DNA of 40,647 bases from an uncultured Bacteroidota bacterium (GTDB taxonomy: Bacteria > Bacteroidota > Bacteroidia > Flavobacteriales > Flavobacteriaceae), in the NCBI GenBank assembly GCA_903824755.1, contig CAIJXW010000043.1, positions 1 to 40,647 on the forward strand, given 5' to 3'. This document shows, in pieces, positions 1 to 7,914 of this stretch. Made by a program: the position numbers and the translations under genes. The notes under the pieces were generated by a model. That model was not told the DNA's origin. It saw nothing but the letters and a program-made list of their open reading frames with translations, and made no database searches. Within the stretch, counting starts at the first letter, position 1, and every line of letters starts with the position of its first letter.

Positions 1-8
1 GCAAAACC

Positions 9-94
9 GCTCGGATGGTGAAATTGGTAGACACGCTGGACTTAAAATCCAGTGAACAGCAATGTTCGTGCGGGTTCAAGTCCCGCTCTGAGTA
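9..94 (+). tRNA. tRNA-Leu (anticodon UAA)
   Basis: The sequence folds as a long-variable-arm (class II) tRNA. A 7-bp acceptor stem pairs 9-15 with 87-93 (two G-U pairs) and leaves A94 as discriminator. The anticodon stem CTGGA/TCCAG carries the loop CTTAAAA, so the anticodon is TAA, read as leucine. The T arm is GCGGG-TTCAAGT-CCCGC. CCA is not encoded. A terminator hairpin follows directly. Confidence 0.97.
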
Positions 95-95
95 C

Positions 96-127
96 AAAAA
101 GCTTCAAACTATGTTTGAAGCTTTTTT
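96..127 (+). terminator. Rho-independent terminator of tRNA-Leu
   Basis: The stem AAAAAGCTTCAAAC (96-109) pairs perfectly with GTTTGAAGCTTTTT around a TAT loop and runs into a T tract. It begins two bases after the tRNA. Confidence 0.85.
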
Positions 128-146
128 ATTTTATTACTATTATTTT

Positions 147-503
147 ATGGCAACTTTTGTTATTAGTAAAAGATTTGACGATTATTATAAATTTGTATTC
201 ACTTCCCGAAAAGGGAAGGCAATATTTACGAGTTTTCGGTATGAGTTAAAATTTGAATGCGAGGAGGGAATAGAATATTTTAAAAATTCAATAGAAACCG
301 TAACTTTTCTAAAAGTAAAATCTCCAGGAGGAAAATTCTTTTTTAAAATAATGTTGGAAGATATTCATTTTGCAACAAGTCGAAAATACACTACTGAATT
401 ATTGTTGCAAAAAGGAATTGAAGAAATACAATTGCACAGTCAAAAATCGGAAGTTTTAGACTTTACTTCCAATGATTTTGTTTTTAATAAAGAAAAATTA
501 TAG
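147..503 (+). CDS. DUF1508 (YegP-like) domain protein
   Basis: A 118-residue protein starting MATFVISKRF. An upstream in-frame ATG at 15 lies inside the tRNA, so the start at 147 is preferred. Two repeats share the DUF1508 (UPF0339) pattern of an aromatic strand, a strand ending in T/S, a Tyr, a helix and then Gly-Ile. The first spans about residues 12-50 and ends GIEYFKNS. The second, more degenerate, spans about 66-100 and ends GIEEIQLH. The family is small and of poorly known function; E. coli YegP is a tandem-repeat example. There is no signal peptide or membrane segment, so it is probably cytoplasmic. It may be read from its own promoter or by read-through of the tRNA. Family assignment is from pattern only. 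Confidence 0.6.
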   Translation: MATFVISKRFDDYYKFVFTSRKGKAIFTSFRYELKFECEEGIEYFKNSIETVTFLKVKSPGGKFFFKIMLEDIHFATSRKYTTELLLQKGIEEIQLHSQKSEVLDFTSNDFVFNKEKL

Positions 504-615
504 CAACACATTTCAATTTCATCGGGCTACTTTAAATACAAATAACAAACTCCGAATCGTTTTATAGTTTTATCTACAACTACCTTCAGAACTATCTTTT
601 TTTAAATTTTAAGCA

Positions 616-643
616 TAAAAAAAGCCACGCATTGCGTGGCTTT
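616..643 (-). terminator. Terminator of the Ala-rich lipoprotein gene
   Basis: AAAGCCACGC and GCGTGGCTTT pair perfectly around a 3-base loop. Read on the minus strand the hairpin is followed by a T tract. It lies 27 bases past the stop codon at 670. Confidence 0.85.
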
Positions 644-669
644 GAAATTTTTTAGAAACTAATTTCTAA

Positions 670-873
670 TTATTTTGCAGCAGGAGCTTCAGCAGCAGGA
701 GCAGCTTCAGCAGCTGGAGCAGCAGTTGTGTCAGCAGCAACAGCAGCAGTATCAACAGCAACAGCAGTTGTGTCAGCCATAGGTGCTACTTCTTCTGCAG
801 GAGCTTCAGCTTTTTTACAAGAAACAGTTGCCAAAACAGCAACAAATGCTAAACTTAAAAGTACTTTTTTCAT
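670..873 (-). CDS. Small Ala/Pro-rich lipoprotein
   Basis: A 67-residue protein. Residues 1-18 are a lipoprotein signal peptide with the lipobox LATVSC; Cys19 would be the lipidated residue, followed by KK. The mature part is low complexity, made of Ala, Pro, Glu, Asp and Thr. It contains 7-residue repeats of the form DTTAVAV / DTAAVAA / DTTAAPA, then AEAAPAA. It has no catalytic motif. The gene has its own promoter-like -7 element (910-917) and a strong terminator, so it is a single-gene unit. Function is unknown; an abundant periplasmic or outer-membrane-anchored spacer protein is possible, but that is inference. Confidence 0.8.
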   Translation of the reverse strand: MKKVLLSLAFVAVLATVSCKKAEAPAEEVAPMADTTAVAVDTAAVAADTTAAPAAEAAPAAEAPAAK

Positions 874-909
874 CTTACTTAATTATAAAGGTTAATTATT
901 AATTCGAGG

Positions 910-917
910 CAAAGATA
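910..917 (-). promoter_or_regulatory. Bacteroidota -7 element for the small lipoprotein
   Basis: On the minus strand this reads TATCTTTG, a full match to TAnnTTTG. It lies 36 bases ahead of the start codon at 873. No clear TTG -33 element is visible. Confidence 0.55.
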
Positions 918-1053
918 TAAATTTTTTAATAGGTAAAAATTAAAATTTAATTTTTTTTAAAATTTAATCCTTGCAACTTTAATATTCTTAACAATTACTG
1001 TGCCAAAATCATAAAATTATATTAAAAAACATGATTATTCTCATTAACTGCTT

Positions 1054-3234
1054 CTATTTGCCTTTTTTTATTCTATTTTTTGTCTGATTTATTTTATTTT
1101 TTGGGTGAACTAATTTTAATTCTTCGATTAAGTTATTTGCTCCCGCATATTTATCGATGATAAATAAAACAAATCGAATATCGACCATTACATTTCTGCA
1201 AATGCTTGGGTCATAATATATATCACTCATTGTTCCTTCCCAAACTCTATCAAAATTCAATCCAATTAGGTTTCCATTGGCATCAATCGCTGGACTTCCA
1301 GAATTTCCCCCTGTGGTATGATTTGTTCCAATAAAGCAAACGGGCATTTTTCCGTTTTCGCCATATTGTCCATAATCTTTACTTTTATATAAGTCCAATA
1401 ACTTTGCAGGAACATCAAATTCATAATCACCTGGAATGTATTTTTCAATTGCTCCGTCCAAATATGTTACGGGCATATATAAGGTAGCGTCTTTTGGAGC
1501 ATATCCTTTTACCTTTCCATAAGTAACTCTCAATGTGCTGTTTGCGTCTGGAAACATTCGTGAATTTTTATTTAATTCTAATTGAGCTTTCATATAGGTG
1601 CGTTGCAAAGCCGTAATTTTTAAATTTATTTCATCATATTTTGGTGCTACATCTTTCAAATATTTATCGGCCATTTTTTTTATTAGAATATAACCCTTAT
1701 CGGAATTTAATTTTTCAAATATTGCTTTTGAATCTCCAGAAAGTAAACCTTGAAGCCCGTCAAGTCGAACTAATTTGGATTCTCCATAAATTTCATCTGC
1801 TAATTTTTCGGCATTAATTTCCAATAAATTAGAAGGCAAATATTCTGATGGCACTTTTAAAGCATATAAATTAATGAGTTTCTCAAAAACCTTTTTATCT
1901 ACATTTGCATTAAAATCTTTATAGAAATCAACCAATCCAGTCAATAAATTGTTTTTTCTATCCATAAATGCTTGTTCTCCTTTTGTTGTGTAAACTTGTT
2001 CTAATAAATACAATTTATAGCCAACACTCAATAATTCTGTGTTTCTTAAAGCCACTTCCGAAAAATAATCTCTTGCTAACGCAAAAGGGGCTATTTCTAT
2101 ATAATTTTTTTCGAAATCAGACAATAAATTTCCGTACTCTTCTTGTTTTCCAGCTTTTAAAACCTTGTCTTGAAATGTTTTTTCTTGTTTCAATTTGATA
2201 GCAATAGCATCAGATTTTTTTAGACCCTGAGTTTCACCGATCCATTTTTTCCAATAATTAGCAATACTAGCATATTTCGAAGCATATTGAATTTTGATTG
2301 CATTGTCTTTTCGCATGAAACCATCAGCTACTTTTAATGCTTGATCTCTAATTTCGATTTTAGCAGGATTCAATTCGTTTACAATTTGGGCTATTGCTAC
2401 TGCTGGTAAATATTCATTTGTTTTTCCAGGATAGCCAAATACCATCGTAAAGTCGTCTTCTTTTATTCCGTCTAATGATACTGGTAAAAAATGTTTTGGG
2501 GTATATGGCACATTTTCCTTCGAATAATTTGCAGGTCGATTGTTCTTGTCTGCATAGATTCTAAACAATGAAAAATCTCCTGTGTGGCGGGGCCAAACCC
2601 AGTTATCAGTGTCTGAACCAAACTTTCCAATCGAACTTGGTGGCGCCCCAACAAGACGAACATCTTTGAAGGTTTCAGTCACAAAAAGCATATATTGATT
2701 GCCTTCATAAAACGTTCTTATCTTGTTTTCTTGCCAATTTTCTTTTGGTAAAGAAATGCTCAATGCTGAAATATTTTCCTGTATTTTCTTTTGTTTTTCT
2801 GCTTCAGAAGTTAAATTTGACGTGCCTTCGATTACTTTTGAAGTTACATCTTCAATTTTCACGATAAAGGTCACTACTAAATTTTCGTTAGGCAATTCTT
2901 CTTCCATTTTATATGCCCAAAACCCATTTGTTAAATAATCATGATCTAAAGTGGAGTGATTTTGAATGGCATCAAACCCACAGTGATGATTGGTTAATAA
3001 TAACCCTTTTGGCGAAATCACCTCCGAAGTACAGCCTCCATTAAAATGTGGGACGGCATCTTTCAAACTCGATTTGTTTACAGAATAGATATCAGAGGCA
3101 CTCATTTTCATACCAAGATTTTTCATCTCTGTTTCGTTCATTCCTTCTAAAAGTGATGGAATCCACATGCCTCCCTGTTGGGCTTTGGCCTGAATGACAA
3201 ATAATAATAGTAGTATTTTTAGATAGTTCATCAT
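1054..3234 (-). CDS. dpp11: S46 family dipeptidyl peptidase, DPP11 type (Asp/Glu-specific)
   Basis: A 726-residue exopeptidase of family S46, close to the usual 700-730. A signal peptide covers about residues 1-19, giving a periplasmic enzyme. The trypsin-like core shows the histidine motif TNHHCG (81-86), the Asp-containing RHTGDFS motif, and GGNSGSP with nucleophile Ser645. In this family the residue 18 positions after the serine sets specificity: Arg in DPP11 (prefers Asp/Glu at P1) and Gly in DPP7 (hydrophobic). Here it is Arg663, in NFDRVWEG. It lies 5 bases downstream of waaA, so the two are probably co-transcribed. DPPs of this family release dipeptides from oligopeptides, a major nutrient route in asaccharolytic Bacteroidota. 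Subtype rests on counting the Arg position from memory of the family. Confidence 0.9.
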   Translation of the reverse strand: MMNYLKILLLLFVIQAKAQQGGMWIPSLLEGMNETEMKNLGMKMSASDIYSVNKSSLKDAVPHFNGGCTSEVISPKGLLLTNHHCGFDAIQNHSTLDHDYLTNGFWAYKMEEELPNENLVVTFIVKIEDVTSKVIEGTSNLTSEAEKQKKIQENISALSISLPKENWQENKIRTFYEGNQYMLFVTETFKDVRLVGAPPSSIGKFGSDTDNWVWPRHTGDFSLFRIYADKNNRPANYSKENVPYTPKHFLPVSLDGIKEDDFTMVFGYPGKTNEYLPAVAIAQIVNELNPAKIEIRDQALKVADGFMRKDNAIKIQYASKYASIANYWKKWIGETQGLKKSDAIAIKLKQEKTFQDKVLKAGKQEEYGNLLSDFEKNYIEIAPFALARDYFSEVALRNTELLSVGYKLYLLEQVYTTKGEQAFMDRKNNLLTGLVDFYKDFNANVDKKVFEKLINLYALKVPSEYLPSNLLEINAEKLADEIYGESKLVRLDGLQGLLSGDSKAIFEKLNSDKGYILIKKMADKYLKDVAPKYDEINLKITALQRTYMKAQLELNKNSRMFPDANSTLRVTYGKVKGYAPKDATLYMPVTYLDGAIEKYIPGDYEFDVPAKLLDLYKSKDYGQYGENGKMPVCFIGTNHTTGGNSGSPAIDANGNLIGLNFDRVWEGTMSDIYYDPSICRNVMVDIRFVLFIIDKYAGANNLIEELKLVHPKNKINQTKNRIKKGK

Positions 3235-3239
3235 AATAA

Positions 3240-4484
3240 TTAATTAGTTTTTTTAGTGTTAATATAGTTCAGCACATGAGCGGTAGCTCCTTTGTTCATT
3301 TCTACAAAAGTACTACAAATGTGTCCTTTTTCATTTCTTATATCTTCGTTTTTTATTAGTGTTTCTAATGCGTCAAGTAATGATTCTCCATCATTAATCG
3401 AAATACAACCCCCCATATTTACTAGTGCTATTGCTTCGGAAAAATGCGAAAAATTAGGGCCAATAATTATTGGAACACCAAAAGTTGCTGGTTCCAAAAT
3501 ATTGTGAACACCTGGATTTCCAAAACCGCCACCTACATAAGCAATATCAGCATAACTATATATTTTGGTCAAAATCCCAACTACATCAATTATAAACACA
3601 TCATATTCTGCAAGAGAATGAGTGCTGTTTTCTGTAAAAAGCACCGTTTTTTTAGTAATAGAGTTTTTTAATTCCTGAATTTGTTCAGGGTTAATATTAT
3701 GCGGTGCAATAATAAACTTCAAAGGAATTTTTGTTGAATTGATGAAGTCAACCAAAAAACTTTCGTCTTTTGGCCAAGAACTTCCTACTACAATTGTCAT
3801 TGTATTATTTTTGAATTCAGCAATATAATCTAGTGAATTATCGCGTTCTAAAATGGCAGAAACCCTATCAAACCGGGTGTCTCCAGAAACAGTAACGTTT
3901 TGCTTTCCTAATTTTAATAATAACTCTTTTGTAGAACTGTTTTGCACAAAAAAATGTTCAAAAGCATCTAAACTTTTTCTATAAAAACCACCATACCATT
4001 TAAAAAAAGCATGATTTTCTCTAATAATTCCAGAAACGAGATAGACTGGTATTTGCTTCTTTTTCAGCTCATTCAAATAATTTGGCCAAAATTCATATTT
4101 TATAAAAAATGCCATGTCTGGGCGAACAATATCAAGAAATTTTCTAACATTTCCTTTTGTATCTAATGGCAAATAAACGGTAACATCTGCAATCGTATTG
4201 TTTTTCCGAACTTCATAACCAGAAGGCGAAAAAAAAGTCAAAACAATTAAATGGTTTGGATATTTGCTTTTTATTTTTTCCATTAATGGTAAGCCTTGCT
4301 CATACTCTCCCAAAGAAGCAGCATGAAACCAAATCATTTTATCGTAGGCTCTAATTTTTGATTTCAAAATCCCAAAAGTAGCGTTTTGACCCTCTACTAG
4401 CAGTTTTATTTTGGGATTAAAAGAGGTCATTATTTTCAGAAAAAAATCAGAAAAAATAACCAATAAATTATAAATATAAAACAT
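3240..4484 (-). CDS. waaA: 3-deoxy-D-manno-octulosonic acid (Kdo) transferase
   Basis: A 414-residue GT30-family glycosyltransferase that adds Kdo to lipid A in lipopolysaccharide synthesis at the inner membrane. An N-terminal hydrophobic anchor covers about residues 4-20. The acceptor-domain motif WFHAASLGEYEQG is at about 52-64, with Glu60 at the place of the catalytic base. The C-terminal half has the donor-domain motifs VGSSWPKDE, YVGGGFG and HNILEPATFG. Length fits the family (about 410-430). It is the first gene of a two-gene unit with DPP11. It starts divergently from the sugar aminotransferase. A weak -7-like TAATTTAG lies just ahead of the start. Confidence 0.93.
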   Translation of the reverse strand: MFYIYNLLVIFSDFFLKIMTSFNPKIKLLVEGQNATFGILKSKIRAYDKMIWFHAASLGEYEQGLPLMEKIKSKYPNHLIVLTFFSPSGYEVRKNNTIADVTVYLPLDTKGNVRKFLDIVRPDMAFFIKYEFWPNYLNELKKKQIPVYLVSGIIRENHAFFKWYGGFYRKSLDAFEHFFVQNSSTKELLLKLGKQNVTVSGDTRFDRVSAILERDNSLDYIAEFKNNTMTIVVGSSWPKDESFLVDFINSTKIPLKFIIAPHNINPEQIQELKNSITKKTVLFTENSTHSLAEYDVFIIDVVGILTKIYSYADIAYVGGGFGNPGVHNILEPATFGVPIIIGPNFSHFSEAIALVNMGGCISINDGESLLDALETLIKNEDIRNEKGHICSTFVEMNKGATAHVLNYINTKKTN

Positions 4485-4532
4485 AGTCCAATTTTTTGTG
4501 TCGCTAAATTACATCACTTTATAGAATTTTCA

Positions 4533-4562
4533 TTGCAATAACTCATTAAATAACTATTTTTG
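4533..4562 (+). promoter_or_regulatory. Bacteroidota sigma-A promoter for the sugar aminotransferase
   Basis: TTG (4533-4535), a 19-base spacer, then TATTTTTG (4555-4562). This matches the TTG-N17-23-TAnnTTTG consensus well. Transcription would start near 4569, about 60 bases ahead of the ATG at 4628. Confidence 0.7.
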
Positions 4563-4627
4563 TAATTCGTTTTACAAAAAAAGGCTTTTAAAAGTAACTA
4601 GAACACCAAATTTAACCTCTATTATTG

Positions 4628-5758
4628 ATGAAAAAAATTCAAATGGTTGACTTAAAAGGTCAATATGATAAAATAAAAGAAACTGTAAATAATTCTATCC
4701 AAGAAGTTTTAGATACAAATACCTATATAAATGGACCACAAGTTCAACAATTTCAAAAAAACTTAGAAGAATATCTAGATGTAAAACATGTTATTCCATG
4801 TGCAAACGGAACAGATGCGCTGCAAATAGCAATGATGGGATTAGATCTAAAGCCTGGTGATGAGGTAATTACGGCCGATTTTACATTTGCCGCAACCGTA
4901 GAAGTGATTGCTTTATTGCAACTAACGCCAGTATTAGTTGATGTTGATTTTGTGAATATGAATATATCTATCGATGCTATAAAAAAAGCAATTACCCCAA
5001 AAACTAAAGCTATTGTTCCCGTTCATTTATTTGGACGAGCCGCAAATATGGAAGCAATAATGAATATTGCAAAGGAGCATAATCTATTCGTAATCGAAGA
5101 CAATGCCCAAGCAATTGGAGCAAATTGTAAATTTTCTGATGGGACAAAAAAGAAAGCAGGAACAATTGGACACGTAGGGTCAACCTCTTTTTTTCCTTCA
5201 AAAAATTTAGGTTGCTATGGAGATGGAGGGGCAATATTCACTAATGATGACGCACTAGCACACAAACTTCGAGGCATTGTGAACCACGGAATGTATGTTC
5301 GTTATCACCACGATGTTGTAGGGGTAAATTCACGTTTAGACAGTATTCAAGCCGCAGTTTTGAATGCAAAACTTCCTTTTTTAGATCAATATAATGTTGC
5401 ACGTCAAAATGCTGCTCGAAAATATTCGGCTGCTTTTCAAGATCATAAAAATATTATTGCACCATCAATTTGTGATATTTGTGATTGCCATGTTTTTCAT
5501 CAATATACATTAAGAATTATAGATGCAAACCGAGATGGACTCATGCAACACTTGCTAGACAAAGGGATTCCATGTGCAATTTATTATCCAATTCCATTGC
5601 ATGCTCAAAAAGCATATTTGGATTCAAGGTATAAAGAAGAAGATTTTATAGTTACAAATAAGTTGGTTCAAGAAGTTATTTCGCTGCCAATGCACACTGA
5701 ATTGGACGATGAACAAATTAAATTTATTACGGATTCAGTATTAGAATACCTAAAATAA
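4628..5758 (+). CDS. DegT/DnrJ/EryC1/StrS-family sugar aminotransferase
   Basis: A 376-residue PLP enzyme of fold type I that aminates nucleotide-linked keto-sugars. The start is the ATG at 4628; the TTG directly before it is less likely. Visible motifs are CANGTDAL (58-65, cofactor phosphate), FVIEDNAQAIGA with Asp158 near the pyridine nitrogen, and TSFFPSKNLGCYGDGG with Lys192 as Schiff-base lysine. It resembles the WbpE group, which makes 3-amino sugars for O-antigen, but the substrate cannot be fixed from sequence. galE follows 100 bases downstream on the same strand, which supports a role in surface polysaccharide or glycan synthesis. Confidence 0.88.
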   Translation: MKKIQMVDLKGQYDKIKETVNNSIQEVLDTNTYINGPQVQQFQKNLEEYLDVKHVIPCANGTDALQIAMMGLDLKPGDEVITADFTFAATVEVIALLQLTPVLVDVDFVNMNISIDAIKKAITPKTKAIVPVHLFGRAANMEAIMNIAKEHNLFVIEDNAQAIGANCKFSDGTKKKAGTIGHVGSTSFFPSKNLGCYGDGGAIFTNDDALAHKLRGIVNHGMYVRYHHDVVGVNSRLDSIQAAVLNAKLPFLDQYNVARQNAARKYSAAFQDHKNIIAPSICDICDCHVFHQYTLRIIDANRDGLMQHLLDKGIPCAIYYPIPLHAQKAYLDSRYKEEDFIVTNKLVQEVISLPMHTELDDEQIKFITDSVLEYLK

Positions 5759-5858
5759 TTTTTTTGATTCTGCTTTAAGAACTCAGCCAAAAAATATTTT
5801 AAAGTAAAGCAATCCGTTTTTAATAATCAAAATTCACGAAACCATTAATTTCAACAAA

Positions 5859-6872
5859 ATGAAAATATTAGTAACAGGAGGATTAGGATTTATTGGTTCG
5901 CACACGGTTGTAGAACTTCAAAATGAAGGGTTTGAAGTTGTAATAATTGATAATCTGTCAAACTCAGCATTGGAAGTATTGAAAGGAATTGAAGCAATTT
6001 CGGGGAAAAAGCCAATTTTTGAAAAATTAGATTTACGAGAAAAATCAAGCGTTAAAGAATTATTCAACACTCATAAAGATATTGAAGGAGTCATTCATTT
6101 TGCAGCTTCAAAAGCTGTTGGCGAAAGCGTAGAAAACCCATTATTATATTATGAAAACAACATTAATTCATTAGTGTATTTGCTTCAAGAATTACAAAAA
6201 AAACCAGAATCAAATATAATATTTAGCTCTTCTTGCACTGTTTATGGTCAAGCCGACACAATGCCAATCACCGAAAATGCACCAATAAAAACCGCAATGT
6301 CTCCCTACGGAAATACAAAGCAAATAGGAGAAGAAATCATTAGGGATATTGTCAAAGTAACTAACATTAACGCCATTTTATTGCGATATTTTAATCCAAT
6401 AGGGGCACACCCATCGGCCGAAATTGGCGAGTTGCCTATCGGAGTTCCTCAAAATTTAGTTCCGTTTATCACTCAAACAGGAATAGGACTTCGAACAGAG
6501 CTCTCGGTTTATGGAGACGATTACCCTACTCCTGATGGAACGGCAATTCGTGATTATATCCACGTAGTAGATTTGGCGAAAGCCCACACAATAGCAATGC
6601 AACGATTATTAGCCAAAAAAAACAAAGAGAAAATAGAAATTTTTAATCTTGGAACTGGAACAGGAAGCTCTGTTTTAGAAGTAATTCAAGCTTTCGAAAA
6701 TATATCTGGGCAAAAATTACCCTACAAAATAGTAGATAGGCGAGAAGGAGATATTATTTCTGCCTATGCAAACACGGATAAAGCGAATGAAATACTGGGT
6801 TGGAAAGCCCAATCATCACTTCAAGACGCGATGAAAAGTGCCTGGAAATGGGAGCAAAAAATTAGAAAATAA
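5859..6872 (+). CDS. galE: UDP-glucose 4-epimerase
   Basis: A 337-residue short-chain dehydrogenase/reductase-fold epimerase that interconverts UDP-glucose and UDP-galactose using bound NAD. The Rossmann motif TGGLGFIG covers residues 6-13. The catalytic region shows FSSSCTVYG (122-130) and Tyr150-x3-Lys154. YFNPIGAHPS and RDYIHVVDLA are typical GalE signatures. Length matches the E. coli enzyme (338). A terminator follows. With the upstream aminotransferase it probably supplies nucleotide sugars; sugar choice could extend to UDP-GlcNAc/GalNAc. Confidence 0.93.
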   Translation: MKILVTGGLGFIGSHTVVELQNEGFEVVIIDNLSNSALEVLKGIEAISGKKPIFEKLDLREKSSVKELFNTHKDIEGVIHFAASKAVGESVENPLLYYENNINSLVYLLQELQKKPESNIIFSSSCTVYGQADTMPITENAPIKTAMSPYGNTKQIGEEIIRDIVKVTNINAILLRYFNPIGAHPSAEIGELPIGVPQNLVPFITQTGIGLRTELSVYGDDYPTPDGTAIRDYIHVVDLAKAHTIAMQRLLAKKNKEKIEIFNLGTGTGSSVLEVIQAFENISGQKLPYKIVDRREGDIISAYANTDKANEILGWKAQSSLQDAMKSAWKWEQKIRK

Positions 6873-6880
6873 GTTCAATA

Positions 6881-6916
6881 AAAAACCCAAATTATCAATA
6901 AATAATTTTGGTTTTT
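6881..6916. terminator. Terminator between convergent galE and fabD
   Basis: AAAAACCCAAATTAT pairs with ATAATTTTGGTTTTT (one G-U) around a 6-base loop. A-rich and T-rich flanks let it serve both strands. Confidence 0.75.
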
Positions 6917-6936
6917 ACTTTATAAAAAAAAACTAT

Positions 6937-7809
6937 TTACGCATTTGCGGTTACTGCTTCTCGATCAATTTTGTTCACTAATCCCGACAGGACTTTTCCA
7001 GGGCCAACTTCTGTAAACAAACTCGCACCATCTTTTATCATTTGCTGTACGGATTGCGTCCATTTAACGGGAGCAGTAAGTTGTATTATCAAGTTTTTCT
7101 TAATTTCATTTGGGTCGGAAACCGCATTAGCAGTTACGTTTTGATAGACAGGGCAAATTGGGTTGGAGAAAGTAGTAGCCTCAATCGCCGCTGCCAATTC
7201 TGCCCTTGCAGGCTCCATCATAGGTGAGTGAAATGCGCCGCCAACGGGCAACAGTAAAGCTCTTTTTGCACCTGCAACTTTCATTGCTTCACAAGCCGCT
7301 TCAACCGCAGAAAACTCTCCCGAAATCACCAATTGACCAGGGCAATTATAATTTGCAGCAACCACAACTCCATTTATAGCAGCACAAATTTCTTCGACAA
7401 TTGCATCTTCAAGTCCCAAAACCGCTGCCATTGTCGAAGGTTTTACTTCACAGGCTTTCTGCATTGCCAAAGCTCTTTTTGAAACCAATCTCAAACCATC
7501 TTCAAATGATAAAGTGCCATTTGCAACTAAAGCGGAAAATTCACCTAACGAATGTCCTGCAACCATTTCTGGTATAAAATCGGCTAGTGTTTTTGCCAAT
7601 ATCACCGAGTGTAAAAATACTGCGGGTTGCGTCACTTTGGTTTCTTTTAATTCTTCGGCAGTTCCATCAAACATAATATCCGTTATCCGAAAACCCAAAA
7701 TTTCGTTTGCCTTTTCAAATAATTCTTTTGCCAAAGCGGAATTTTCATATAGGTCTTTGCCCATTCCTGTAAATTGAGCTCCCTGCCCTGGAAAAACATA
7801 TGCTTTCAT
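6937..7809 (-). CDS. fabD: Malonyl-CoA:ACP transacylase
   Basis: A 290-residue enzyme that loads malonyl groups onto acyl carrier protein for type II fatty-acid synthesis in the cytoplasm. It shows the entry motif FPGQGAQ (6-12), the nucleophile motif GHSLGE with Ser87, Arg111 in SKRALAMQ, and the catalytic His193 in AFHSPMM. Near the end EVGPGKVLSGL is also typical. Length fits (about 290-310). It has its own promoter and stands alone; no other fab genes are adjacent. Confidence 0.95.
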   Translation of the reverse strand: MKAYVFPGQGAQFTGMGKDLYENSALAKELFEKANEILGFRITDIMFDGTAEELKETKVTQPAVFLHSVILAKTLADFIPEMVAGHSLGEFSALVANGTLSFEDGLRLVSKRALAMQKACEVKPSTMAAVLGLEDAIVEEICAAINGVVVAANYNCPGQLVISGEFSAVEAACEAMKVAGAKRALLLPVGGAFHSPMMEPARAELAAAIEATTFSNPICPVYQNVTANAVSDPNEIKKNLIIQLTAPVKWTQSVQQMIKDGASLFTEVGPGKVLSGLVNKIDREAVTANA

Positions 7810-7838
7810 CTTTTTTAATTTTATAATTATAAGGTTTG

Positions 7839-7866
7839 CAAAAATAGTATTTTTTTTATGAGCAAA
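7839..7866 (-). promoter_or_regulatory. Promoter of fabD
   Basis: Minus strand: TTTG (7866-7863), a 16-base spacer, then TATTTTTG (7846-7839). A second TTG at 7870-7868 would give a 21-base spacer. It lies about 30 bases ahead of the start codon. Confidence 0.6.
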
Positions 7867-7914
7867 TCAACTCATTTCCATTGGTGATAGCTAGAAAAAA
7901 GTTCTTTTTTTTTT

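Noticed and set aside
15-146. N-terminal extension of the DUF1508-like gene from an ATG at 15
   Set aside because: It would translate the tRNA-Leu gene and its terminator; the ATG at 147 gives the domain without it.
670-780. GCAGCAGGAGC-rich stretch as a CRISPR-like or tandem DNA repeat
   Set aside because: It is explained by Ala/Thr/Asp codon repeats in the small lipoprotein; there are no spacers.
4625-4627. TTG as start of the sugar aminotransferase
   Set aside because: An ATG follows immediately and is the stronger start; the extra residue adds nothing to the domain.
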